Assembly: GCF_020443565.1 (NCBI RefSeq)
Contig: NZ_JAIZZN010000018.1
Coordinates: 1-64,000, forward strand
Direction: 5' to 3'
Length of the DNA stretch: 64,000 nucleotides
DNA from: Clostridium sp. CS001
GTDB lineage: Bacteria; Bacillota; Clostridia; Clostridiales; Clostridiaceae
Below the pieces are notes generated by a model. That model saw only the letters and a program-made list of their open reading frames with translations. It made no database searches and was not told the DNA's origin. The translations under genes were made by a program, and so were the position numbers. This document shows, piece after piece, positions 8,314 through 17,006 of the stretch. Position 1 is the first letter of the stretch; each line of letters starts with the position of its first letter.

Positions 8314-9354
8314 ATGAGTATTTTAAGTAGAATTTATGGTGAAACAAAGGAGCAGGTTTCTGTTAATATTTTTACTCTTAAGAATATAAATGGGGTAGAG
8401 GTTACCATAACAAATTTTGGTGGGATAGTTGTATCTATTAAGGTTCCAGATAGAAAGGGAATTTTTAAAGACGTTGTTTTGGGTTATGATAAATTAGAAG
8501 ATTACCTAAGTAATGATTGTTACTTTGGTGCAATAATTGGACGTTATGCTAATAGAATTGAAGATGCAAGGTTTCTTTTAAACGAAATAGAATATAAGGT
8601 AGGAAAAAATAGTGGAAAACACCAATTGCATGGTGGTTTTGTTGGTTTTGATAAAGTAGTGTGGCAGTGGAAAGTCATTGAGGTAGATAGGGGAGAAGCA
8701 CTACAGCTCACCTATACTAGTAAGGATTGGGAAGAGGGTTTTCCTGGAGAACTTAAAGTTCAGGTTACATACATGTTAACAGAAGATAATGCACTTGAAA
8801 TCGAATATTTAGCAGTTTCAGATAAAGATACAGTAGTGAGCTTAACAAATCACTCTTACTTTAATCTTTTAGGAGAAGATACTGGAGATATCTTATCTCA
8901 CGAACTGATGATAGATGCTGATAGTTTTACTTTAATAAATGAGGACTGTATTCCAACTGGACAAATTTCAGCTGTGGCGGGTACTCCTTTTGACTTTACA
9001 AGGTTAAAGGCTATAGGTAAAGATATAGAGGTGGAAGATGAGCAGCTTAAAAATGGGTTCGGATACGACCATAATTTTGTATTAAAGGTTAGTGGTAAGA
9101 TTCCCGAGAAATTTGCAGAATTATATGAAGAAAGAAATGGAAGACTTATGGAGGCATACACCACAATGCCTGGCGTACAGTTGTATTCCGGTAACTACTT
9201 AGAATCGTCTAGAGCTTATACTAATAGAAGTGGTGTGTGTTTAGAAACTCAATATTTTCCAAGTTCAATGAATCATATAAATTTTCCGTCACCTATACTT
9301 AAGGCAAAAGAGCAGTACAAGCATAGAACTATTTATAAGTTTTCAGTAAAGTAA
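8314..9354 (+). CDS. galM: Aldose 1-epimerase (mutarotase)
   Basis: GalM interconverts alpha and beta anomers of glucose, galactose and related sugars in the cytosol. The 346-residue length is typical. Family signatures include NFGGIVVSI near the start, GRYANRI, the catalytic-histidine regions HQLHGGFVGFDKVVW and NHSYFNLLG, DHNFVL, and near the end the expected catalytic Glu in GVCLETQYFPSSMN. AAGAAGAG precedes the ATG. It stands alone, without Leloir-pathway genes, so a general sugar role is likely. Confidence 0.95.
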   Translation: MSILSRIYGETKEQVSVNIFTLKNINGVEVTITNFGGIVVSIKVPDRKGIFKDVVLGYDKLEDYLSNDCYFGAIIGRYANRIEDARFLLNEIEYKVGKNSGKHQLHGGFVGFDKVVWQWKVIEVDRGEALQLTYTSKDWEEGFPGELKVQVTYMLTEDNALEIEYLAVSDKDTVVSLTNHSYFNLLGEDTGDILSHELMIDADSFTLINEDCIPTGQISAVAGTPFDFTRLKAIGKDIEVEDEQLKNGFGYDHNFVLKVSGKIPEKFAELYEERNGRLMEAYTTMPGVQLYSGNYLESSRAYTNRSGVCLETQYFPSSMNHINFPSPILKAKEQYKHRTIYKFSVK

Positions 9355-9494
9355 TCTTATCGAAGTGAAGGGTGCAATTATAAGTTCATACAATATTAGG
9401 AAGGTATTTTATAATTAGTGTAGAATATATTTACATGTGGGGGTTATATTGTTAATGATAATTTTAAAAAGATGAAAATTAAGGGGGTTGTAAC

Positions 9495-10943
9495 TTGAAA
9501 ATTACTATATTAAAAATATTAGACATGTTAAAAGAAAAAGGTGTTGATTATGCAGATATAAGAATGGTAGATAGAATATCTGAGAATATTTCAACAGAGG
9601 ATTTAAAAGTTCAAAGTATTTCTAATACAAGAAGTAAAGGGGTAGGTATTAGGGTTATATTGGATGGTTCTTTGGGGTTCGCTAGTACTCAAGATTTAAC
9701 TAAACTAGAGGAAGTAGCATTGTATGCACTTGAACTTGCAAAGGCTAGTAGAATGATACAGACAGAAAAGATAAGAATGGCAGAGAAAGATATGGTAATA
9801 GATAATTATGTAACTCCAATAGAAATTGATCCATTTACAGTTTCAAAAGCAGAAAAAATAGAACTTCTTTTAAAAGCTGAAGAGGAAATGAGAAAAGGCG
9901 CTAATTTATCTAGAACAGTAGCTTCAATGGATTTTCAAAAGGAAGAAAAGATTTATGCAGATACAGAAGGTAGCTATATAACTCAAACTCTTTATGAATC
10001 AGGTGCAGGTATTGAAGCTATGGCTTCAAATAAGGAAGATGTCCAAGGAAGAAGTTATCCTAATTCATTTAGGGGAAATCATGCTACTGCAGGATATGAA
10101 TATGTTAAATCCTTGAATTTGGTTGAAAATGCTGAGCGTATTGGTAAAGAGGCAGAAAGCATTATAAATGCAGAGGAATGTCCAAGTGGTCATTTTGATA
10201 TAGTAATTGATGGTTCACAATTAGCACTGCAAGTACATGAGAGTATAGGACATCCTGTGGAACTAGACAGAGTTTTTGGTTCAGAAGCTGCTTATGCAGG
10301 TATGAGCTTTGTAACTGTGGATAAATTAACTGAAAACTTTAAGTATGGCTCAGAGTTTGTAACTGTAGTTGCAGATGGAACTATGCCTAGGGGACTAGGT
10401 TCTTATGGATATGATGATGATGGGGTAAAAGCTCAAAGAACTGTAATTATAGACAAGGGTATATTTAAGAACTTTATTACTTCAAGAGATACAGCAGTGA
10501 AGATTAATCAAAGATCTAATGGCACAAACAGGGCTGATGGATGGCAAAACATGCCTATAGTAAGAATGACTAATATAAGCTTAATGCCTGGAACTTTTGA
10601 ACTTGAAGAACTTTTTGCAGGTATAGAAAATGGCTTGTACTTATGTACAAATAAAAGCTGGAGTATAGATGATAAGAGGGTTAATTTCCAATTTGCAACG
10701 GAGCTTGCTTATGAAATAAAAGCAGGAAAACTTACAGGTAAGATTTATAAAAATGCTATCTATACAGGGATAACACCTGAGTTTTGGGGAAGTTGTGATG
10801 GAGTTTGCAATGAAAAATACTGGACTCTTTATGGAACGCCAAACTGTGGTAAAGGTCAACCGGGACAAGTGGCCCATGTAGGTCATGGAACAGCTCCTGC
10901 AAGATTTAGAAATGTAAAGGTAGGTGTTAAAGATGTTAAATAA
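9495..10943 (+). CDS. tldD: TldD-family metalloprotease (TldD/PmbA partner)
   Basis: TldD and TldE form a cytosolic heteromeric peptidase known from E. coli to process unfolded or modified peptides. This 482-residue protein is the catalytic TldD type: it has the zinc motif HESIGHPVELD (about residues 247-257), followed by GSEAAYAG, GSYGYDDDGV and the C-terminal GKGQPGQVAHVGHG. The start is TTG with AAGGGGGTTG just upstream. The end overlaps the start of the next gene by about 11 bases, which suggests translational coupling. Its natural substrate here is unknown; nearby peptide-related genes (isoaspartyl dipeptidase) are separately transcribed. Confidence 0.93.
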   Translation: MKITILKILDMLKEKGVDYADIRMVDRISENISTEDLKVQSISNTRSKGVGIRVILDGSLGFASTQDLTKLEEVALYALELAKASRMIQTEKIRMAEKDMVIDNYVTPIEIDPFTVSKAEKIELLLKAEEEMRKGANLSRTVASMDFQKEEKIYADTEGSYITQTLYESGAGIEAMASNKEDVQGRSYPNSFRGNHATAGYEYVKSLNLVENAERIGKEAESIINAEECPSGHFDIVIDGSQLALQVHESIGHPVELDRVFGSEAAYAGMSFVTVDKLTENFKYGSEFVTVVADGTMPRGLGSYGYDDDGVKAQRTVIIDKGIFKNFITSRDTAVKINQRSNGTNRADGWQNMPIVRMTNISLMPGTFELEELFAGIENGLYLCTNKSWSIDDKRVNFQFATELAYEIKAGKLTGKIYKNAIYTGITPEFWGSCDGVCNEKYWTLYGTPNCGKGQPGQVAHVGHGTAPARFRNVKVGVKDVK

Positions 10944-12264
10944 AAAACAAGCCTATGAAGTGATAGATAAGGTATTAAGCAAATGTAAATACTATACTAT
11001 GGTATCAATAATGTGCAAAGAGGAAGGACTTACTCGTTTTGCAAATTCACAAATTCATCAAAACGTATATAATTCAGAGGACAGTGTAACTATTACAATT
11101 CTTCATGATAAAAAGATATCTACAGTTTCAACAAATCTTTTATCGGAGGAGGAATTAACAAAAGCAGTTTTGGAGGCAGAAGAAAATTTAAAGTTCTTAC
11201 CAGAAGGCGATGTAGAACTTCCACAGCTTGAACTACCGGTAGAAATTGCTTCCGAAGAATATGATTCTAAGCTAGGGGACAAATTCAACATTTTAAATAG
11301 AGCAAAACTAATAAAAGAAGGCGTAGATTTATTAGAGGAAGGTTATATTGCAGCGGGGGCATTATCCCTTACGAGTTTAGCTATATGTATGGGAAATAGT
11401 AAAGATGTTAGAAGATATACAAGAGTAGACACAATAAGTTTTAATGCAGTAGTTATGCATACAGATGGTGCTTCAGGTTATGCAGAATATGTTACAAATA
11501 AATCTGAAGAATTAAATGTAGTAGAGCAATTTAAATATGCATATAATAAATGCAAAATGGGTGTTAATCCAATATCCATTGAGCCAGGTAGCTATGATGT
11601 AATTTTAGAACCACTAGCTGTAGGAGATTTATTACTATACATGAGCTTTATAGGATTTAGTGCAAAGGATGTACGAACAGGAACAAGCTTCTTAACTGGA
11701 AAACTCGGGGAGAAAGTTTTTGGAGAAAATATAACTATAAAAGATGATGTTAAAAATGAAAACACTATGCCTCTTTACTTTGACCTTGAAGGCTATGAAA
11801 GAACCAGTTTAAATCTAATTGAAAAGGGTGTAGCTAAAGAACTTTCCTATGATGCTCGGACTGCTATTGCAGACAATGTACCACCAACAGGACATTCCTT
11901 TGGTTATGGAGGAGATGGTGGTATACCTATAAACATTGTTATGGATGGTGGAGATGATACCGTAGATGGACTTATAAAATCTACGAAGAAAGGTCTTCTT
12001 GTATCAAGATTCCACTATATGAATATTGTTGACCCAAGACAAGGCTTATTAACAGCACTCACAAGAGATGGATTATTTTTAATCGAAGATGGAAAAATCA
12101 AAGGTGCTGTTAAAAACATGAGATTTACAGAAAGTATGCTACATGCATTTAACAAAGTCACAGGAATAAGCTCTGAAAGAACTAAGGTTCCGGGTGCAAT
12201 GGGCTTTAGTTATGTTCCTACATTAAAGATAGAAGATTTTCATTTTACAAGTAAAACAGAATAA
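10933..12264 (+). CDS. tldE: TldE/PmbA-family protein, non-catalytic TldD partner
   Basis: The 443-residue protein belongs to the PmbA/TldD family but lacks the HExxxH zinc motif of TldD. This is the usual pattern for TldE, which completes the heteromer and its active-site chamber. Recognisable family stretches are FANSQIHQNVYNSED near the start, GTSFLTGKLGEKVFGENI in the middle and RFTESMLHAFNKV near the end. A GTG nine bases further upstream (10924) is also in frame, but the ATG at 10933 is better spaced from AGGTAGGTG and is preferred. It overlaps the end of tldD and is followed by a clear terminator, so tldD-tldE is a two-gene operon. Confidence 0.92.
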   Translation: MLNKKQAYEVIDKVLSKCKYYTMVSIMCKEEGLTRFANSQIHQNVYNSEDSVTITILHDKKISTVSTNLLSEEELTKAVLEAEENLKFLPEGDVELPQLELPVEIASEEYDSKLGDKFNILNRAKLIKEGVDLLEEGYIAAGALSLTSLAICMGNSKDVRRYTRVDTISFNAVVMHTDGASGYAEYVTNKSEELNVVEQFKYAYNKCKMGVNPISIEPGSYDVILEPLAVGDLLLYMSFIGFSAKDVRTGTSFLTGKLGEKVFGENITIKDDVKNENTMPLYFDLEGYERTSLNLIEKGVAKELSYDARTAIADNVPPTGHSFGYGGDGGIPINIVMDGGDDTVDGLIKSTKKGLLVSRFHYMNIVDPRQGLLTALTRDGLFLIEDGKIKGAVKNMRFTESMLHAFNKVTGISSERTKVPGAMGFSYVPTLKIEDFHFTSKTE

Positions 12265-12291
12265 AAAAAGACCCCTAGCGGGTCTTTTTTT
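12265..12291 (+). terminator. Terminator after tldE
   Basis: AAAAAAGACCC and GGGTCTTTTTT pair around the loop CTAGC and end in a seven-T run. Confidence 0.88.
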
Positions 12292-12421
12292 AGGATAAAG
12301 GGTGGGGACGGTTCACAACCTATGGTATAATCTTAATAAAATAACTTGCATTTAAGTGAGTTAATAATTGTGAAAGTATATCATTAAGTGTAAAAGTGAG
12401 TTTAAAATCGGAGGTATTATT

Positions 12422-12838
12422 ATGAAATTTGAAAAATCCTGTGGAGCAGTAATTTATAGAAGAGAAAATAAGAATTTAGAGTTTTTAATCATTAGTCACA
12501 ATAGTGATGGACATTGGGGATTTCCAAAGGGTCATGTTGAAAAAGGCGAGAACGAGGAAGAAACAGCACTTAGGGAAATATATGAAGAAGCTGGGCTTAA
12601 AGTTGAGCTTACAAGTGGGTTTAGAGTATCAATAGAGTATCCAATAAAACAAGAAACTATGAAAGAAGTTGTATTCTTTTTAGCTAAAACAAATCAGGAG
12701 ACCGTGAATATTCAATTAGAGGAAGTACAGGATTATAAGTGGTTAAATTTTAAGGAGGCAAAAGAAATAGTTACGTATGAAACTAGTGAGATGGTTTTGG
12801 AAAGGGCCTATAAATTTATTTCTAATTTGAGAGATTAG
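12422..12838 (+). CDS. Nudix hydrolase, bis(5'-nucleosyl)-tetraphosphatase-like
   Basis: This 138-residue cytosolic enzyme carries a full Nudix box, GHVEKGENEEETALREIYEEAG (shown here as two pieces: GHVEKGENEEET, then ALREIYEEAG), at about residues 39-60. The GFPKGH that precedes it and the SCGAVIYR start are common in diadenosine tetraphosphate hydrolases. The likely reaction is cleavage of a nucleoside diphosphate linked to another group; Ap4A is the best guess from similarity. AATCGGAGGT precedes the ATG. It stands between a terminator and an MFS gene 70 bases downstream, with which it may be co-transcribed. Confidence 0.9.
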   Translation: MKFEKSCGAVIYRRENKNLEFLIISHNSDGHWGFPKGHVEKGENEEETALREIYEEAGLKVELTSGFRVSIEYPIKQETMKEVVFFLAKTNQETVNIQLEEVQDYKWLNFKEAKEIVTYETSEMVLERAYKFISNLRD

Positions 12839-12907
12839 GAATAAGAATGTAGTTAGAGGGCGAAAGTGCAATATATGATTTGAATATCTAATAAGTAGGG
12901 GGCTGCA

Positions 12908-14149
12908 ATGGAAAGAATAAGTAATTACTTTAAGCCATATAAGGGCTTACCACTAAGCATATACATAATATTTTTAGCTTCTATAGTTAATAACATGGGG
13001 AACTTTGTTGGGCCTTTTTTAACAATGTTTTTGACTGTTAGGATTGGAATTAACATTGGGATCGTTGGAATTATAGTTGCAGTAAATGCAGGTCTAGGAC
13101 TTATAGGTACAATGATAGGTGGCAAGCTTATAGATAGTATAGGAAGAAAAAAAGTACTTGTAGTGTTTGGAATTGCATCAGGGGTGGGATATGCCCTTTG
13201 TGCATTTACAAATAATCCAGTGATAATTACAGGAATACTAATGGTGTCAAGCTTTGTAGGGGGCTTTTCACATCCGGTGTACGGTACAATAACTACAGAC
13301 CTAACAGAAGGAGAGCAAAGAACTGCAGCGTTTTCACTAAGTTACATGGCAATGAATATTGGATTTTCGGTAGGACCACTTTTAGCAGGTTTTTTATATA
13401 AGAATTATTTAATGTGGTTCTTTTTAGGCGATGCAATTACCACATTTATATCTATAGCACTGGTATTTATATTCGTTCCTGAGACTAAACCAACTAAAAA
13501 AGAGATAGAAAAATCAGAAATTAAAACTTTCGAAAGTGCTGAAGAGGGAAGCTTAATTAATGCTCTTGTGAAAAGACCTACATTATTAATATTTTCATTT
13601 ATTATAGTTATATATTTTATAGTTTTTTCACAGTTTACCTTTGGACTATCAATTCAAGTGGTAGATATTTTTAAAGAAAATGGGGCAACTATATTTGGGA
13701 GCCTTATGACAGTAAATGCAGTAATGTGTAGTTTATTAACAGTATTTATTACCTCTATAACGAAAGATATTAAGGCAGCTTTATGTATATCTATTGGAGG
13801 CATATTATATGCAGTAGGGTTTGGAATGATGTTTTTTATAGATTCTTACTATATGTTTATTTTATCAACGGCTACATGGACTGTGGGTGAAATACTTGTT
13901 GCAACTAATACAAGCGTATACATTGCAAATCATACCCCAATTACTCATAGGGGAAGATTTAATTCTGTATTTCCTATAATAAGAAAACTAGGATTTATGA
14001 TTGGACCAATGATGGCAGGTTTTTATGTAAAGTACACAAGCATAAGAAACCTATGGGTTTTAGTGGCTGCGTTAGCTTTGATTGGTTCATTAATGATGTA
14101 TAAGCTATATAATGTAGACAAGGTAAAAAGTAAGGTAATTCAAACATAG
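12908..14149 (+). CDS. MFS transporter, efflux type
   Basis: The 413-residue protein has about 12 hydrophobic helices and the MFS loop 2-3 motif GGKLIDSIGRKKVLV (about 72-86). NIGFSVGPLLAGFLY resembles the helix 5 motif of drug/proton antiporters. It should sit in the cytoplasmic membrane and export small molecules; the substrate is unknown. GTAGGGGGCTGC provides a ribosome site before the ATG. It follows the Nudix gene in the same direction. It is not closely similar by eye to the MFS protein at 6767-8056. Confidence 0.87.
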   Translation: MERISNYFKPYKGLPLSIYIIFLASIVNNMGNFVGPFLTMFLTVRIGINIGIVGIIVAVNAGLGLIGTMIGGKLIDSIGRKKVLVVFGIASGVGYALCAFTNNPVIITGILMVSSFVGGFSHPVYGTITTDLTEGEQRTAAFSLSYMAMNIGFSVGPLLAGFLYKNYLMWFFLGDAITTFISIALVFIFVPETKPTKKEIEKSEIKTFESAEEGSLINALVKRPTLLIFSFIIVIYFIVFSQFTFGLSIQVVDIFKENGATIFGSLMTVNAVMCSLLTVFITSITKDIKAALCISIGGILYAVGFGMMFFIDSYYMFILSTATWTVGEILVATNTSVYIANHTPITHRGRFNSVFPIIRKLGFMIGPMMAGFYVKYTSIRNLWVLVAALALIGSLMMYKLYNVDKVKSKVIQT

Positions 14150-14372
14150 TTTTATAATTAACTGAAATTCTCCATGAGATAAAAAAATAGCATTATTGGT
14201 TAAGGATTATTATTAGTTAAGGCTTTAGTAGAAATGCATGGAGGGAAAATATTTTTGATTATCTAAAAGAGTTTTTCACCCTATTATGGGCATTATAATA
14301 GTGCAACAGTAAAAAATGCAACTTGAAAGCTTTGCATTTACCACATTTGCCATACTGACAGGAGGAATTATT

Positions 14373-15545
14373 ATGATATTAATTAAAAATGCGGAAGTCT
14401 ATGCACCGGAGTATTTAGGAAAAAAGGATATATTAGTAGCTGGTGGAGAAATTGAAGCTATTGAAGAAAATATTGAAGTGCCAAATACCTGGGGTTATAT
14501 TAAGATTATCCATGCTGATGGAAAAAAACTTCTACCAGGGTTTATTGATTCCCACGTCCATATTTGCGGCGGAGGAGGAGAGGGTGGCTATAAAACAAGG
14601 ACACCAGAAATTCAGCTTTCAGAACTTATTGAAGGTGGGATTACAACTGTTGTTGGGTGTATTGGAACAGATGGAGTATGCAGGGATATGAAATCATTAC
14701 TAGCTAAAGCTAGAGCACTCGAGGAAGAGGGCATCACTACATATGTTTACACAGGCTCTTATAGAATACCTGTGAAAACCTTAATGGATAATATTCAAGA
14801 GGATATATTGTTAATAGATAAAATTATAGGTGTAGGAGAAATTGCCATATCTGACCACAGATCAAGTCATGTTACCTTTGAAGAATTTATTAAAGTAGTG
14901 ACAGATGCTAGAGTTGCAGGAATGCTATCTGGTAAAGCTGGAGTTGTAAATGTTCACTTAGGAGATGGAAAATTAGAACTTAGTTATTTGGATAGGATGG
15001 AAAAAGAAACGGATATTCCTTTAACACAACTTGTTCCAACACATATAAACAGAAGCTCCTCTTTATTTAAAAAATCTATAGAATATGCTAGAAAGGGTGG
15101 GTTTGTTGACTTTACAACAAGTACTACAGGAAGATTTTTAGAAAGTGGAGAGATGAAATGTAGTAAGGGCCTTAAAATCATGATGGATGAAGGTATTGAT
15201 ATTGGAAATATATCTTTTACATCAGATGGGCAAGGTAGTCTACCTGAATTTGATAATAGTGGAAAGTTTATTGGTCTTGGAATTGGATCAGTTAAATCGC
15301 TATATCATGAAGTAAAGGATGCAGTACTTCATGAAGGGGTTGACCTCGAGCATGCAATAAAAGTAATTACTTCAAATGTGGCAGATCATTTAAAGCTTAA
15401 GAGTAAAGGAAGAATTTCTGTAGGAATGGATGCTGATATTGTAATTGTGGATAGTAAAAGCTTAGATATAACCTCTGTTATAGCAAAGGGAAGAGAAGTT
15501 ATGTTTGAGGGTAAAGTATTAGTAAAAGGAACCTTTGAAAAGTAA
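14373..15545 (+). CDS. iadA: Isoaspartyl dipeptidase (beta-aspartyl peptidase)
   Basis: IadA is a two-zinc amidohydrolase that splits beta-aspartyl dipeptides arising from damaged proteins. The 390-residue length equals the usual size. Seen are the metal motif DSHVHICGGGGEGGY (Hxh pair) near residue 70, GEIAISDHRSS, NVHLGDG, TLVPTHINR-like VPTHINRSS, and the expected catalytic-Asp region FTSDGQGSLPEFD. A longer reading from 14316 is possible, but AGGAGG (14360-14365) is ideally placed for the ATG at 14373. The protein then starts with the amidohydrolase beta-strand MILIKNAEVYAP. The gene appears to stand alone. Confidence 0.94.
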   Translation: MILIKNAEVYAPEYLGKKDILVAGGEIEAIEENIEVPNTWGYIKIIHADGKKLLPGFIDSHVHICGGGGEGGYKTRTPEIQLSELIEGGITTVVGCIGTDGVCRDMKSLLAKARALEEEGITTYVYTGSYRIPVKTLMDNIQEDILLIDKIIGVGEIAISDHRSSHVTFEEFIKVVTDARVAGMLSGKAGVVNVHLGDGKLELSYLDRMEKETDIPLTQLVPTHINRSSSLFKKSIEYARKGGFVDFTTSTTGRFLESGEMKCSKGLKIMMDEGIDIGNISFTSDGQGSLPEFDNSGKFIGLGIGSVKSLYHEVKDAVLHEGVDLEHAIKVITSNVADHLKLKSKGRISVGMDADIVIVDSKSLDITSVIAKGREVMFEGKVLVKGTFEK

Positions 15546-15580
15546 CATTACTTTAGACTATATTGAAGAATTATGAAGGA

Positions 15581-15608
15581 AACTTGCCACTTGCTATGTG
15601 GGTGGCAG
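15581..15608. repeat. Dispersed GCCAC/GTGGC palindromic repeat, copy 2
   Basis: AACTTGCCACTTGC is followed by TATGTGGGTGGCAG. This matches copy 3 (62457) except for a few bases. It sits between iadA and the CPBP protease gene, about 45 bases upstream of the latter. Confidence 0.7.
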
Positions 15609-15652
15609 GATTTTATCACACATTGCAGATGGCGATTTAAAGGAGAAAATTT

Positions 15653-16627
15653 ATGAAAAATAAAAGAGTATTATTAGCCAATAGTTTATTGGTACTAGCC
15701 TTATCCTTATTTGTTTTAATACCTATTCTAGCAAATCACATATTTAAATTAAATGGCATTATAAGCGGGAATGTTTCATTGCTACTTTCTGGAGGCGCTA
15801 GTGTTCTAGTTTTTGGTGGTATTTCCTTATTATATTGTAAGATTACTAAGAGAAAATTTGTACTTGTAATGAATCTGAAGAAAATTTCTATTAGACAAGC
15901 TATTTTAGTTGTTTTTGTTGCAATTGGTACCTATATTTTTGCGGTGGGTGTTAACGCTATAAGTATGCAGTTATTTCCTATAGCAGTAAAGGATAGCCAG
16001 GCAATATCTAAATTGCTAAATAGTAGCTCTACGCTATTAGGTTTAATAGTGGTAGTTTTGATCCCAGCATTCTTTGAAGAAGTATTTTTTAGGGGAGTTC
16101 TTTTAGATGCCTATGAAGGACTAAATAAAAAGTTAAAGTATTTTATATTAACCTTAATATTTGCAACTTTCCATGGAAATGTAATGCAAATTATCTATGT
16201 AATGTTTTTGGGTCTTATTTTATTAAAGGTTAGAGAATATACAGGTTCATTACTCGGGAGCATAACACTTCACGCAGTAAATAATGCAATATCTTTTACT
16301 TTAAGTAAGGTGGCAATGTATGTGGCTAAACTTCAAGCATCTGGAATAAAAGGTGTTGCTGTAGAACCTAAAAAAACAGCTGAGGCAATGAATATTAGCC
16401 TACGTCAGGCGTTAATTACAGCTATAATATTTTTTCTTATAGGTGGCAGTATACTATATATAAATCTAAGAAAGCTTAAGGAATATAAAGAGGCAAAGGA
16501 AGCCTTAGAATTTATTGAAGAAGAATCTGTAGTAATTAAAGATGGGAATTTAATAAATGTAGGTGAATATATACCACTAATCATATATTTTGTAGCTATA
16601 ACTGTAGTAGTTGTTTTGAGCTATTAA
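15653..16627 (+). CDS. CPBP-family intramembrane glutamic endopeptidase
   Basis: The 324-residue integral membrane protein has about eight hydrophobic segments. It has the three CPBP (formerly CAAX/Abi) motifs: EEVFFRG (the EExxxR pair, about 143-149), FHGNVMQ (His, about 172) and HAVNNAI (His, about 204). These are the expected catalytic residues of the RCE1-like superfamily. Bacterial members process membrane-bound peptides or confer bacteriocin self-immunity; no bacteriocin gene is seen here, so the substrate is unknown. AAAGGAGA precedes the ATG. No clear operon partner. Confidence 0.9.
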   Translation: MKNKRVLLANSLLVLALSLFVLIPILANHIFKLNGIISGNVSLLLSGGASVLVFGGISLLYCKITKRKFVLVMNLKKISIRQAILVVFVAIGTYIFAVGVNAISMQLFPIAVKDSQAISKLLNSSSTLLGLIVVVLIPAFFEEVFFRGVLLDAYEGLNKKLKYFILTLIFATFHGNVMQIIYVMFLGLILLKVREYTGSLLGSITLHAVNNAISFTLSKVAMYVAKLQASGIKGVAVEPKKTAEAMNISLRQALITAIIFFLIGGSILYINLRKLKEYKEAKEALEFIEEESVVIKDGNLINVGEYIPLIIYFVAITVVVVLSY

Positions 16628-16651
16628 ATCATCATCTGCGATGCTGCAATA

Positions 16652-16759
16652 TTAACAACTTTGGAAGCAGATTTAGATTGCCACCAAAGTAACCTTTCTG
16701 GGCTAGCTAACTTCCACTTATAGAAGAAGGTAGACTTGAAGCTTCCAAAATGTTGTTAA
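16652..16759. repeat. Long imperfect inverted repeat between the CPBP gene and add
   Basis: TTAACAACTTTGGAAGC (16652-16668) pairs with GCTTCCAAAATGTTGTTAA (16741-16759) with a small internal bulge. About 70 bases with further short complementarity lie between. It could be a terminator-like structure, a small RNA or a miniature element remnant; it has no T-run. Confidence 0.5.
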
Positions 16760-16794
16760 AGTGTTTATAAAAAACATAAATTTTAACGCTAGCA

Positions 16795-16823
16795 TTGTGG
16801 ATTAACAATAACTGATGTATAAT
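16795..16823 (+). promoter_or_regulatory. Sigma-A promoter for the add riboswitch transcript
   Basis: The -35 TTGTGG (16795-16800), a 17-base spacer and a perfect -10 TATAAT (16818-16823) put the start near 16830, just ahead of the aptamer. Confidence 0.75.
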
Positions 16824-16848
16824 TATAAAAATAAATAATTATTTTAAA

Positions 16849-16967
16849 TTCGTATAACCCTAAGAATATGGTTTAGGGGTCTCTACCAGGAACCTATAAT
16901 TCCTGATTACGAAGAAGATACTATTGTGTGTATCTTCTTTGTGGTCAGGATTTTTTGTTTTTTTGAT
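16849..16967 (+). promoter_or_regulatory. Adenine-type purine riboswitch with overlapping terminator
   Basis: The aptamer spans 16849-16913. P1 is TTCGT/ACGAA, P2 CCCTAA/TTAGGG and P3 AGGAA/TTCCT, with the conserved joining strings TATAA, AATATGGT, TCTACC and GATTACG. The specificity base (position 74 in the family numbering) is T16907, the state that selects adenine over guanine. From 16901, TCCTGATTAC plus GAAGAAGATAC pairs almost perfectly with GTATCTTCTTT plus GTGGTCAGGA, followed by TTTTTTG. This terminator uses the P3 and P1 3' strands, so aptamer and terminator exclude one another. Adenine binding should therefore turn the gene on. Confidence 0.93.
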
Positions 16968-17006
16968 AATTAATAATAAAATAAAAAGACTTACAAGGAG
17001 GGAATT

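Noticed and set aside
14443-14691. Open frame of 82 codons inside iadA in another reading frame
   Set aside because: It lies wholly within a gene with strong amidohydrolase motifs, so it is a by-product of that coding sequence.
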